Source: an uncultured Bacteroidales bacterium
GTDB lineage: Bacteria > Bacteroidota > Bacteroidia > Bacteroidales > UBA932
Assembly: GCA_944323345.1 (NCBI GenBank)
Contig: CALUSC010000003.1
Location: 1 to 64,000 of the forward strand
DNA: 64,000 bases
Direction: 5' to 3'
Below the pieces are notes generated by a model. That model searched no databases. It saw only the letters and a list, made by a program, of their open reading frames with translations, and had not been told where the DNA came from. The position numbers and the translations under genes were made by a program. This document shows positions 35,065 through 43,610 of the stretch, one piece after another; position 1 is the first letter of the stretch, and each line of letters starts with the position of its first letter.

Positions 35065-37110
35065 TTATTCCGGGAAAGACAGGAAAATGTCCGGTTTTGC
35101 ATCGGACGGCATTCTCCAGTCTCCTCTCGGAGAAAGCGAAACGCTTCCGACCTTTGGCCCGTCGGGCAGGCAGGAACGTTTGAACTGTTGGCTGAAGAAT
35201 CTTCTGATGAAGATCTTCAGCCATTTTTCTGTGGTCTCCTTCCCGTATGTTCCCTCGAAAGCCTTGCACGCCAGGAAAAGAATTTTTTCCGGAGAATATC
35301 CGGAACGGAAGATGTGGTACAGGAAGAAGTCGTGAAGTTCGTAAGGTCCTACGATGTCTTCGGTCTTCTGGGCAATCTTGCCGTCAGGGTCTGCCGGAAG
35401 GAGTTCCGGGCTGATAGGGGTGTCTATGATATCCAGGAGTATTCTTCCTGTCTGCCTGATGTTCCGGTCTTCTCCTTCAGTATCGAAACGGTTTTCGGCC
35501 GCCCATTTTACCAGATGCCGTATGAGTGTTTTCGGAATGCCGGCATTGACGCCGTACATGGACATGTGGTCGCCGTTGTATGTAGCCCATCCCAGTGCCA
35601 GTTCAGACAGATCCCCCGTGCCGATTACTATTCCGCCTGACTGGTTGGCTATATCCATGAGTATCTGCGTCCTTTCCCGCGCCTGTGAATTTTCGTATGT
35701 GACGTCGTGAATGTTCTTGTCATGCCCTATGTCGGCAAAATGCCTGTCGCAGGCTGCGGCTATGGATATTTCCCTGACGGTTATTCCGAGAGATTCCATG
35801 AGGTCGACGGCATTTCCGTGTGTCCTGTCGGTCGTCCCGTATCCCGGCATGGTGACCCCGATGATCCGTTTCCTTTCCCAGCCGAGTTTGTCGAAGGCCA
35901 GAACGGTCACGAGCAGGGCCAGGGTGCTGTCCAGTCCGCCTGATATTCCCAGAACCGCTGTCTTGCAGTTTATGTGTGCCAGCCTTGAGGCTAGTCCCGT
36001 GACCTGGATGGAGATTATCTCCCGGCACCGGCGGTCCGTTTCCGCCTGGTCGCCGGCAGGGACGAACGGATGCGGGTCTATGTGTCTGAAAAGTTTTTCC
36101 TGAAAATCCGTATCGGCACATTTTCCGAGGCTGACGCGGGAGTACAGCCTGTCGTATGCCGTGGCAGGAGTTCCGTCAGGCGTTACAGATGCGAAAGAAT
36201 TCATTTTCTGTCTGAGTGTGTCGAGCCTCTGTATGTCGAAATCGGCGTAAGTGATGGATGCCGATGTGCCGAAACGTTCGTTTTCGGCAATCAATGTCCC
36301 GTTCTCGTACATGAGGGCCGCCCCGCCGAAGACCAGATCCTGGGTAGATTCCCCGAAACCTGACGAGCAGTAGGCATAGCCGCAGATGTTTCTTGCGGAC
36401 AACTGGCTGACGAGGCTCTTCCTGTATTCATGTTTGGCCAGCAGGTCGTTGCTTGCCGAAGGGTTGAAAATCAGCTGTGCTCCTGCAAGAGCGAGATATG
36501 TGGACGGCGGAATCGGAGTCCACATGTCTTCGCATATTTCTATCCCGAATGAAACTTTTCCGATTTCGAAAACCAGATTCGGGGAGATGTTGCACCTGAA
36601 GCCTGCATAAGTGATTTCCGCACACCATCCTTCCCTCACGGTGTCTTTGCCGTTGGCGAGGAATCTGCCGGTGGAGGCTGTATATGGCGACAGAAAATCC
36701 CGTCCTGAGCTGAACCATCTCCCTTCGTAAAATTCATTGTACTGGGGAAGCCATATTTTCGGCACTATGCCTTTTATGTTGCCGTTTTTCATTACAATGG
36801 CACAGTTGTACAGTCTTCCGCGGAATCTGACTGGTGCTCCTGCTATGACAGTTACGGATTTTCCTCGTGTGAAGTCCATTATTTCCCTGATGCCATCTTC
36901 GGCTTTCCGGATAAGGAGTTCCTGTCCGAACAGGTCTCCGCAGGTATACCCTGTCACGGCGAGTTCCGGGAATAGCACGACAGACGCACCGGCCTCTTCA
37001 GCTTCTCCGGCCATCCTGCATATTTCCCTGACATTGGAGCATGTATCGGCCACTCTGACCGATGGGACGGCAGTGGCCACGCGAATAAAACCTAAATCTT
37101 TCATTTCCAT
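35065..37110 (-). CDS. nadE: glutamine-dependent NAD+ synthetase
   Basis: About 681 residues from the ATG at 37110 (or 37104); the open frame extends to 37185, but that extension is encoded by a transcription-terminator-like hairpin and is not family-like. The N-terminal nitrilase domain makes ammonia from glutamine (ELAVTGYTCGDLF with Glu; VPKIWLPQYNEFYEGRWF with Lys; FGIEICEDMW with Cys). The C-terminal synthetase has the ATP P-loop SGGLDSTLAL, then GTGDLSELALGWATYNGDHM. It performs the last step of NAD+ synthesis. It ends 6 bp from the convergent punA stop. Confidence 0.93.
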   Translation of the reverse strand: MEMKDLGFIRVATAVPSVRVADTCSNVREICRMAGEAEEAGASVVLFPELAVTGYTCGDLFGQELLIRKAEDGIREIMDFTRGKSVTVIAGAPVRFRGRLYNCAIVMKNGNIKGIVPKIWLPQYNEFYEGRWFSSGRDFLSPYTASTGRFLANGKDTVREGWCAEITYAGFRCNISPNLVFEIGKVSFGIEICEDMWTPIPPSTYLALAGAQLIFNPSASNDLLAKHEYRKSLVSQLSARNICGYAYCSSGFGESTQDLVFGGAALMYENGTLIAENERFGTSASITYADFDIQRLDTLRQKMNSFASVTPDGTPATAYDRLYSRVSLGKCADTDFQEKLFRHIDPHPFVPAGDQAETDRRCREIISIQVTGLASRLAHINCKTAVLGISGGLDSTLALLVTVLAFDKLGWERKRIIGVTMPGYGTTDRTHGNAVDLMESLGITVREISIAAACDRHFADIGHDKNIHDVTYENSQARERTQILMDIANQSGGIVIGTGDLSELALGWATYNGDHMSMYGVNAGIPKTLIRHLVKWAAENRFDTEGEDRNIRQTGRILLDIIDTPISPELLPADPDGKIAQKTEDIVGPYELHDFFLYHIFRSGYSPEKILFLACKAFEGTYGKETTEKWLKIFIRRFFSQQFKRSCLPDGPKVGSVSLSPRGDWRMPSDAKPDIFLSFPE

Positions 37111-37145
37111 GGAAAACGGCATTCTGAGATTATGGATTAGAACAC

Positions 37146-37172
37146 GAAAGCCGGCTTGCAGGCCGGCTTTGT
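37146..37172 (-). terminator. hairpin after the DUF3276 gene
   Basis: A perfect 9-bp stem (aaagccggc/gccggcttt) with a six-base loop lies 19 bp after the DUF3276 stop and ahead of nadE. Only three T follow on the minus strand, so termination may be partial. Confidence 0.5.
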
Positions 37173-37188
37173 AGACTTGTTGCACAGG

Positions 37189-37542
37189 TTAAAGTTCCTC
37201 GAAAGAAACATCTGAAGTATAATGACCACCTTCGTATGCGTCTCCGTCAGACTTGGCAGCTGCAGGACAGTTCGCCTTGATGTAATCTACCATTTCCTGC
37301 AGTGTAGCAGCGAATTTGTCGAAATCCTCCTTGTACAAGAAAATCTTGTGCTTGTCATAGGCGAAACGTCCGTCTTTTTCGATCTTCCGTTTGCTTTCGG
37401 TTATGGTCAGGTAATAGTCATTACCTCTTGTAGCCTTGACGTCAAAGAAATATGTACGTTTCCCAGCTCTTACCTGCTTTGAGTAAACATCATCCCCCGA
37501 ACGCTCCTGAGCATTGGCTTCATCAAAATCCTCGCTGTACAT
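37189..37542 (-). CDS. DUF3276 family (PUR-alpha-like) protein
   Basis: 117 residues. RAGKRTYFFDVKATRGNDYY, LTITESKR and HKIFLYKEDFDKF match the single-PUR-repeat proteins of Bacteroidetes, which dimerise and bind single-stranded nucleic acid. The C-terminal tail is acidic. Its cellular target is not known. It is divergent from nusB with a shared 84-bp control region. Confidence 0.8.
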   Translation of the reverse strand: MYSEDFDEANAQERSGDDVYSKQVRAGKRTYFFDVKATRGNDYYLTITESKRKIEKDGRFAYDKHKIFLYKEDFDKFAATLQEMVDYIKANCPAAAKSDGDAYEGGHYTSDVSFEEL

Positions 37543-37567
37543 AGCAATATTTTTTAGTAAAACTTTA

Positions 37568-37605
37568 CAAAGATAGGGATTTTTCTGAAAATGAGATTAT
37601 CTTTG
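37568..37605. promoter_or_regulatory. divergent pair of -7 boxes between DUF3276 and nusB
   Basis: TATCTTTG occurs on the minus strand at 37575-37568 and on the plus strand at 37598-37605, as two halves of an inverted repeat 22 bp apart. Each is correctly placed for its gene. Neither has a TTTG at 19 bp. Confidence 0.5.
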
Positions 37606-37626
37606 TAAAAAATTTGACTTGACAGT

Positions 37627-38586
37627 ATGCTCAACAGACGTATTTTAAGGATAAAGGTCTTTAAAACATTGTATAGTAGTGAATTGAAGGGAAATTCCTC
37701 GCTCTCGGAAGCCGAGGCCCAGCTGGAAGCTTCGTGCGAGGCGACGCGGGATTTGTATCTGTTTATGCTCGGTATAGTCTCACCTTTGACTAAAGTGGCG
37801 GCGGAAAAGATTTCGGCTGCCAGGAAGAAATTCAATCCTACCGAAGAGGAACGTAATCCTAATACCAGATTTGCTGACAATGCCTTGGCGGTATTGCTGG
37901 ACGGAGATCCGGATTTTCAGAAGATTTTCAGCAAAAAGAAATTCTCATGGGAGCAGTATGATCTGTTCCTGAAGAAAATATTCGCGTCCGTATCCTCCAA
38001 AGCTTACTATGCCGAGTATATGCAGGCGCCTGAATCTTCTCTGAAGGATGACTGCATGCTTTTCAGGCATATTTTCGAGGAAGAATTCGTGGATAGTGTG
38101 GAACTGGACCAGATACTGGAATCCATGTCCATTTACTGGGGTGAAGATCTGCCGTATGCATTGACTTATGTGTGCAAGACGCTGGATGCCATTTCAAAAG
38201 GTACGGCGTGGTCGCTTCCTCCTCTCTATCTGAGCGAGACCAGAAAAGGTGACGATACGGAAGATGACAGGCTGTTCGCCAGGAACCTTCTGCGTGCTTC
38301 TTATGTCAACTATAAGAAATACTATGATTTAGTAGCGGAATCCGTATCAAACTGGGACAGCGAGCGCATAGTGGCGACAGACCTTTGCCTGATCGTCATG
38401 GGCGTCGCAGAGGCGGTGGCTTTCCCGACTATCCCGGTAAAAGTGACCATAAACGAATATGTGGAGATTTCCAAGTATTTCGGGACTCCGAAAAGCAAGA
38501 TTTTCGTTAACGGCATTCTCGACAGGCTCATACAGAAACTTTCCCAGGACGGTAAAATCATCAAATCGGGGAAAGGTCTGCTTTAA
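37627..38586 (+). CDS. nusB: transcription antitermination factor NusB, long Bacteroidetes form
   Basis: 319 residues, about twice the length of E. coli NusB. The start LNRRILRIKVFKTLYSSEL resembles the NusB first helix; the NusB-like helical domain proper is in the C-terminal third (ERIVATDLCLIVMGVAEAV, PTIPVKVTINEYVEISKYF, FVNGILDRL). The inserted middle part is specific to this phylum. The protein binds boxA RNA during rRNA transcription. It opens a run of seven same-strand genes. Confidence 0.87.
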   Translation: MLNRRILRIKVFKTLYSSELKGNSSLSEAEAQLEASCEATRDLYLFMLGIVSPLTKVAAEKISAARKKFNPTEEERNPNTRFADNALAVLLDGDPDFQKIFSKKKFSWEQYDLFLKKIFASVSSKAYYAEYMQAPESSLKDDCMLFRHIFEEEFVDSVELDQILESMSIYWGEDLPYALTYVCKTLDAISKGTAWSLPPLYLSETRKGDDTEDDRLFARNLLRASYVNYKKYYDLVAESVSNWDSERIVATDLCLIVMGVAEAVAFPTIPVKVTINEYVEISKYFGTPKSKIFVNGILDRLIQKLSQDGKIIKSGKGLL

Positions 38587-38637
38587 GGGCCCGGCATCGG
38601 CAGAAATCATTAATAATCATATCAAAATCATAAAACA

Positions 38638-38970
38638 ATGAATTTTATTACTTTGTTACAGGCTCAGGCTGCAGCCGGCAGCCAGGCAGCTTCAGGATCC
38701 CAGTGGTCCATGTGGATTATGCTTATTCTCATCTTTGTCGTGATGTGGTTTTTCATGATCCGTCCGCAGAGAAAGCAGCAGAAGGAATTGCAGAAATTCC
38801 GCGAGGGACTGAAGAAAGGCGACAAAGTCGTGACTATCGGCGGAATCTACGGAACTGTAGTAGAGGTTAAGGATAAGTCGCTCCTTCTGGAGGTGGACAG
38901 CAATGTCAAGATCCGTGTCGACAAAAATTCTGTCGTAAAGGATTTCAGCGAAGCGGCCCAGCAGCAGTAG
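38638..38970 (+). CDS. yajC: preprotein translocase subunit YajC
   Basis: 110 residues with one N-terminal membrane helix (WIMLILIFVVMWFFMI), the family signature FMIRPQRKQQKELQ, then LKKGDKVVTIGGIYGTV. It associates with SecDF and YidC at the inner membrane. It follows nusB by 51 bp. Confidence 0.92.
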   Translation: MNFITLLQAQAAAGSQAASGSQWSMWIMLILIFVVMWFFMIRPQRKQQKELQKFREGLKKGDKVVTIGGIYGTVVEVKDKSLLLEVDSNVKIRVDKNSVVKDFSEAAQQQ

Positions 38971-38988
38971 AAAGAAATCATCTGTGAG

Positions 38989-39963
38989 ATGAAACGATTG
39001 CTGTATAAGCTGTTGCATTCGTTAAAGCATAACGGGAGGGACTGGACGGTATTTTCTTTGTCCCTCCTGCTGGCTTTCAGTATCTGGCTTATACATAATC
39101 TTTCATTGAATTATTCGGACTTCCTGACAGTGAGGATGACTGCCGTGTGTGGAAATCTTGAAGGGCACGCGACCAGATCCTCGAATTCATGCGATGTCGT
39201 CGCCAGATGCAGGACATCGGGCTACAATATCATAAAGACGAGACTGGCGCTGGGAAGTGCACCCGTGGAGCTTTCCTTCATCGGCCAGACATTGTCAGAG
39301 AAATCAGGTGAAATATTCTACATTACCAGACGGGAATTGAGCGAATCCGCTCACCTGCTCTTCGGTGAAAACGTAGAGGTGGAATATTTTCTTTCCGATA
39401 CGCTATATTTCAGGTTTCCGTATGAGTCTCACAAGAAGGTCCCCGTATTTCCGGTCATGGCTTTGAGTTTCGAGCCTCAGTACATGAGCCCGGACAATAT
39501 CGAGATAGAACCTGATTCGGTGACTATTTACGGGGAACCGTATCATCTGGCAAATGTCGACAGGGTATTTACGGAGCCGATAAAGCTCCAGAATCTGAAT
39601 TCAGGAGCGGCCGGAGTGGCACGGATCGAAAGAATCAAGGGCGTAAGGCTTGCCGAAAACGAGATACACTATTCCATTGATGTCATGAGATATGTCGAGA
39701 TCACCAGAGAAGTGACGATAAATCCTTCAGGTGTCCCTGCGGATAAGGAAATGATGATATATCCGTCCAAGGCGGAGGTCGTATTCAAGTGCGTTTTCCC
39801 GCTTATCTCAGATGTCGGTCAGGCTACTTTCCAGATTGAATATGAGGATTTTATAAATTCACGTTCACGCAAGTGCATCCCTGTTCCGGAATATATGCCC
39901 GACGGTGTGCTGGATTATGAAATCGTTCCGGAGATTTTCGAATGTGTCCTGACGGAAAAATAA
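38989..39963 (+). CDS. YbbR/CdaR-like domain protein
   Basis: 324 residues with one N-terminal membrane helix (WTVFSLSLLLAFSIWLIHNL) and a large exported part containing YbbR-type beta repeats (VPVFPVMALSFEPQY then EPDSVTIYGEP; PIKLQNLN). In firmicutes relatives regulate the diadenylate cyclase; here the position between yajC and coaE is the usual Bacteroidetes arrangement. Exact function unknown. Its 3' end overlaps coaE by 22 bp. Confidence 0.75.
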   Translation: MKRLLYKLLHSLKHNGRDWTVFSLSLLLAFSIWLIHNLSLNYSDFLTVRMTAVCGNLEGHATRSSNSCDVVARCRTSGYNIIKTRLALGSAPVELSFIGQTLSEKSGEIFYITRRELSESAHLLFGENVEVEYFLSDTLYFRFPYESHKKVPVFPVMALSFEPQYMSPDNIEIEPDSVTIYGEPYHLANVDRVFTEPIKLQNLNSGAAGVARIERIKGVRLAENEIHYSIDVMRYVEITREVTINPSGVPADKEMMIYPSKAEVVFKCVFPLISDVGQATFQIEYEDFINSRSRKCIPVPEYMPDGVLDYEIVPEIFECVLTEK

Positions 39964-40580
39964 CTCTCGTGGTGACAGGCGGAATCGGCAGCGGGAAATC
40001 TCTCGTGTGTTCGATGTTCGGTCTGAAAGGAATCCCGGTTTATGATTCGGATTCCAGAACCAAGGCTCTATATGATTCCATACCGGGCATGCCGGACAGG
40101 ATTTCCCAAGCGCTGGGAGTGGATGTATGCAGGCATGACGGCAGGATAGACAGGAAAATCCTGGCGGATGCGGTGTTTTCGGACAAACGAAGGCTGGAAA
40201 TTCTGGAATCGCTGATTTATCCGGAAGTCAGGACTGATTTTCTCGAATGGAAGAAGGCTTTTGAAGATACTGACGTGCCTTTTGTCATTATGGAATCTGC
40301 CGTCATTCTGGAAAAGCCATATTTCCATGATTTGTCAGACAAGGTTTTGCTGGTGGATGCTCCTGTAAAGCTCAGGCTTTCCAGGGCAATGGCCAGAGAT
40401 AAAGCCGGTGCAGACAGCATAGAGGCCCGCATGTCCGGACAGAAACTGCTCAATGCGATATCGGAAGGAAAGGTTATTCCGGATGCGGATTATATAATAG
40501 TCAATGACGGGGACAGGGAAGCCCTCACCCGGAAAGTGGACAAGATATATTCAGAAATTATAAATTCAAGCAAAATATGA
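39942..40580 (+). CDS. coaE: dephospho-CoA kinase
   Basis: 212 residues. The Walker A motif VTGGIGSGKS follows a short N terminus, then VYDSDSRTK, DRKILADAVF and VLLVDAPVKLRLSRAMARD (lid region). It phosphorylates dephospho-CoA to CoA, the last step of CoA synthesis. It overlaps ybbR by 22 bp and the next gene by ATGA. Confidence 0.93.
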   Translation: MCPDGKITLVVTGGIGSGKSLVCSMFGLKGIPVYDSDSRTKALYDSIPGMPDRISQALGVDVCRHDGRIDRKILADAVFSDKRRLEILESLIYPEVRTDFLEWKKAFEDTDVPFVIMESAVILEKPYFHDLSDKVLLVDAPVKLRLSRAMARDKAGADSIEARMSGQKLLNAISEGKVIPDADYIIVNDGDREALTRKVDKIYSEIINSSKI

Positions 40581-40996
40581 AAACAGATCTCAGTAAAATT
40601 TTGACAATATCCGGCCAGAGCGGCCTTTTCAATTACATTTCGCAGGCCAGGAACGGTGTCATCGTAGAATCCCTTTCAGACAAGAAAAGGAGCTGTTTCG
40701 GAATGAACAGCAAGGTCACCACTCTGGAGGATATATCTATTTATACTGATGAAGGGGAAGTAAAGCTCAAGTCTGTGTTCCAGAAGATGAAAGATGTTCT
40801 GGGTGAAGACAATGCTCCTGTCGCCAAATCTTCCGACAAGGAATTGCAGGAGTTCTTTTCCAAAGCTCTCCCGGATTACGACAGAGACAAATTCCATGTT
40901 TCGCACATGAAGAAAGTGGTCACATGGTATAATATCCTCAAGGAATTTGCCTCTCTCGATTTCGAGTTGGAAGAAGATACCGGGACCGAGAAGTAG
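40577..40996 (+). CDS. DUF5606 domain protein
   Basis: 139 residues, soluble. DLSKILTISGQSGLFNYISQ and VIVESLSDKKRSCF start a small SH3/beta-barrel-like domain, followed by FHVSHMKKVVTWYNILKEFA. It is conserved in Bacteroidetes next to coaE; function unknown. Overlapping start (ATGA) with coaE implies coupling. Confidence 0.7.
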   Translation: MKTDLSKILTISGQSGLFNYISQARNGVIVESLSDKKRSCFGMNSKVTTLEDISIYTDEGEVKLKSVFQKMKDVLGEDNAPVAKSSDKELQEFFSKALPDYDRDKFHVSHMKKVVTWYNILKEFASLDFELEEDTGTEK

Positions 40997-41014
40997 GAAT
41001 CATACTGCTGTGAT

Positions 41015-42325
41015 ATGTCCGGTTCATTGCAGACATTGACACTTGGGTGTTCCAAGAACAGGGTTGATACCGAGCATGTGCTGTCCAGGCTGGAACGTGC
41101 CTATACCATTCTACCGGAGGACAGTACATGTCCCTGCGACATATTGCTTATAAATACGTGCGGCTTTATCGGGGATGCCAAGGAAGAGTCCATAGCCGCC
41201 ATTCTCGAAGCAGTGGAACGCAAAAAGAGGGGAGAGATCGGAAAGATTGCGGTTTTCGGGTGTCTTTCTCAAAGGTATTCCAAGGAAATGCCCGGACTTA
41301 TTCCTGAGGTCGACGCATGGTTCGGTGCCATCGGTTTCGGTGAACTTCTGGAATATCTTGGCGTTCCGGCAGACGGCGGAAATGAAACGGGAAGGCATCT
41401 TACGACGCCGTCCCATTATGCCTATCTGAAAATATCCGAGGGTTGTGACCGCCGATGCTCTTATTGTGCGATTCCTTTCATAAGGGGGAAGCATCGTTCT
41501 GTCCCGATTGAGGAGCTGGTGGCCGAGGCGCGCCTTCTGGCCGGAAAAGGAGTCAGGGAACTCATTGTCATAGCACAGGATACTACATATTACGGGCTCG
41601 ACTTATATCACCGGAGGGCTTTGGCGGAGCTTTTGCAGCGTCTGTCGGAAGTGGAAGGGATAGAGTGGATCCGTATCCATTATTCGTATCCGGCAGATTT
41701 TCCCGATGATGTTCTGGACCAGATGGCCGACAATCCTAAAGTGTGCCGCTACATGGATATTCCTTTGCAGCACATTTCCGACAAAGTCCTGTCCAACATG
41801 CACAGGAATGTAGACGGGGCGTGGACGAGGGCACTTATCCGGCGTATGAGGGAAAGGGTTCCGGGAGTCGTGCTCAGGACTACCATGATAACAGGCCATC
41901 CGGGTGAGGGCCGTAAGGAGTTTCAGGAGCTCCTTGATTTCGTGAAGGAAGCCAGATTCGAAAGGCTGGGCGCCTTCATGTATTCCGAAGAGGAAGGGAC
42001 ATTCGGAGCGGAGCATTTCCGGGACTCGGTCGGCAGGAAGACAAAGCAGAAACGCCTGGACGAACTGATGGCTTTGCAGAGTGGAATTTCGCTGGAGTTC
42101 AACCGCTCCAGAATAGGTTCCGAAGTAAGGGTGATTGTGGACGGATTTTCTGACGGGATGCTTGTATGCCGCAGCGAATTCGAAAGCCCTGAAGTGGATG
42201 GAGAGATTTTTGTAAATTGCACCGGAATAGAGAATCCGCTTTCGCTGGTCGGAACGTTTATTGACGTAAGGATTACGGCAGCGGATGAATATGACCTTAT
42301 TGCAGAAATGATAAATTATGAATAA
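41015..42325 (+). CDS. rimO: ribosomal protein S12 methylthiotransferase RimO
   Basis: 436 residues. The N-terminal UPF0004 domain has TLGCSKNRVDTE, NTCGFIGDAKEES and FGCLSQRY with its three cluster cysteines; the radical-SAM motif is CDRRCSYC; the TRAM domain is at the C terminus. RimO methylthiolates an Asp of S12. STop overlaps the next gene by 8 bp. Confidence 0.93.
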   Translation: MSGSLQTLTLGCSKNRVDTEHVLSRLERAYTILPEDSTCPCDILLINTCGFIGDAKEESIAAILEAVERKKRGEIGKIAVFGCLSQRYSKEMPGLIPEVDAWFGAIGFGELLEYLGVPADGGNETGRHLTTPSHYAYLKISEGCDRRCSYCAIPFIRGKHRSVPIEELVAEARLLAGKGVRELIVIAQDTTYYGLDLYHRRALAELLQRLSEVEGIEWIRIHYSYPADFPDDVLDQMADNPKVCRYMDIPLQHISDKVLSNMHRNVDGAWTRALIRRMRERVPGVVLRTTMITGHPGEGRKEFQELLDFVKEARFERLGAFMYSEEEGTFGAEHFRDSVGRKTKQKRLDELMALQSGISLEFNRSRIGSEVRVIVDGFSDGMLVCRSEFESPEVDGEIFVNCTGIENPLSLVGTFIDVRITAADEYDLIAEMINYE

Positions 42326-43268
42326 AGGTATGTTTTTCAGGAAATCGGGTGTACTGCTTTCAGTAGTTTCCATTCTGTCTGCAGCTGTTTCATGCGGGCC
42401 GTCCGCCTATCTTCTGGATATAGAGACCAGGCAGCCGTCCGCATCAGGAATCAATCTGATAGGTAAGACCGTTTCTGTCGTTTATGCGGATAAGGGCGAG
42501 TCAGAAGATTCTCTCTTTTCCGCAGCCATGTCATCGGCATTTGCGTCTGTATTGGAAGATGACTATTTCGGCGGCGACAGCCTCGTGACCGTATATTGCC
42601 TGGACAGGCAGGATACCGTGGATTTCGGGAACAAGGCTGAAATGGTAGACCTGCTGGTGGATACAGGTTCAGATGTCCTTTTCCTCTTCGATTCTCCTGA
42701 ATTCGGTACCGGTGAAATCAGGAAAACCGGACCTGACGCGGCTGGCGGATATGTGGCGTCGGGCTCATTCCCTTTCGTGGTGGATCTGTATGTTTACGAT
42801 TCCATGGATCCGAGGGATACTGTCATGCATTTCAGCGGAAGTACCATAGCTGAAGTCTCTGCTGAAGTGACCGGAAGCGAGTCTCATGAAGGTCTGGAAT
42901 ATATCCTGAAAAACAGCCTTGAAGGTACGGCCAGGAATGTCGGTACCGCATCAGGGAGCAAGTTCGCTCCGGCATGGAAGGCTGAACAGATACTTTTCTT
43001 TGTGTACGATTCGTCCCTGTGGTATGATTCGTATTTCTATGTCAATGATTATCAGTGGCAGAAGGCTATGGATATCTGGATGTCGATGCTGGATACGGAA
43101 AATCTGGAAAAGAAAGCCTGTCTGGAGTACAACCTTTCTGCAGCATGTTATCTTCAGGGAGAATTTGATCTGGCCGAAGAGTGGCTGGATCTGTCTGAAA
43201 AGCATTTCAAGCTTCCTTATACCGACACTCTCAGGAAGAAAATCAGATCCGGAGTGTCTGGAAAATAA
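42318..43268 (+). CDS. DUF6340 family lipoprotein
   Basis: 316 residues. A lipoprotein signal peptide ends in the lipobox AAVSC (Cys26 or so), followed by GPSAYLLDIETRQPS. The central domain contains YADKGESEDSLFSAAMSSAF and an acidic DVLFLFDSPEF strand, and the C-terminal third has a TPR-like helical pair (KACLEYNLSAACYLQGEFDL). Probably anchored in the outer membrane facing the periplasm. Function unknown. It starts inside rimO. Confidence 0.7.
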   Translation: MNKGMFFRKSGVLLSVVSILSAAVSCGPSAYLLDIETRQPSASGINLIGKTVSVVYADKGESEDSLFSAAMSSAFASVLEDDYFGGDSLVTVYCLDRQDTVDFGNKAEMVDLLVDTGSDVLFLFDSPEFGTGEIRKTGPDAAGGYVASGSFPFVVDLYVYDSMDPRDTVMHFSGSTIAEVSAEVTGSESHEGLEYILKNSLEGTARNVGTASGSKFAPAWKAEQILFFVYDSSLWYDSYFYVNDYQWQKAMDIWMSMLDTENLEKKACLEYNLSAACYLQGEFDLAEEWLDLSEKHFKLPYTDTLRKKIRSGVSGK

Positions 43269-43273
43269 AAAAA
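43264..43273 (-). terminator. T-rich tail at the rnpB 3' end
   Basis: After the P1 helix of RNase P RNA the minus strand reads TTTTTTTATTT, the end of the transcript and convergent with the DUF6340 gene, whose stop is at 43268. Confidence 0.6.
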
Positions 43274-43590
43274 GGCGGGACCGTAAGCCGGTTTCTGTTT
43301 TCAAATCTGCCATTTATCTTCGCAACCTACCCCCTGGCATCGGACGGGCAGCCCTTTGTTGCCAGTATATTTGGTCTTGCAGGCTTCAGGTACGTACCCG
43401 GATATCGTCGCCGGTATCCGTTGTGAGCTCTTACCTCACATTTTCACCCTTGCATGTCCGTCGGACAATGCGGTTGTTTTCTGTTACGTTTGCCATAAGG
43501 TTGCCCCTATCTGCGATTTCCGCAGTGAAGTGCCCTTTCCTGTCCGGACTTTCCTCACAGGACACGTCCTGCGCGGCAGATCGTCCCACC
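43274..43590 (-). ncRNA. rnpB: RNase P RNA (bacterial class A)
   Basis: Minus-strand RNA of about 317 nt. The 5' half has the universal GAGGAAAGUCCGGAC segment, and the 3' end has ACAGAAACCGGCUUACGGUC. The two ends pair perfectly as helix P1 (ggtgggac with gtcccgcc). The T-rich run at 43264-43273 follows. It is the catalytic subunit that matures tRNA 5' ends. It begins 20 bp after the stop of the reductase gene upstream, and I found no promoter of its own, so its transcription may start inside that gene. Confidence 0.95.
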
Positions 43591-43610
43591 TTAAATATTC
43601 CCTGTCCGTA

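Noticed and set aside
37111..37185. N-terminal extension of nadE
   Set aside because: It is encoded by the 9-bp-stem hairpin behind DUF3276 and is not family-like; the start at 37110 fits.
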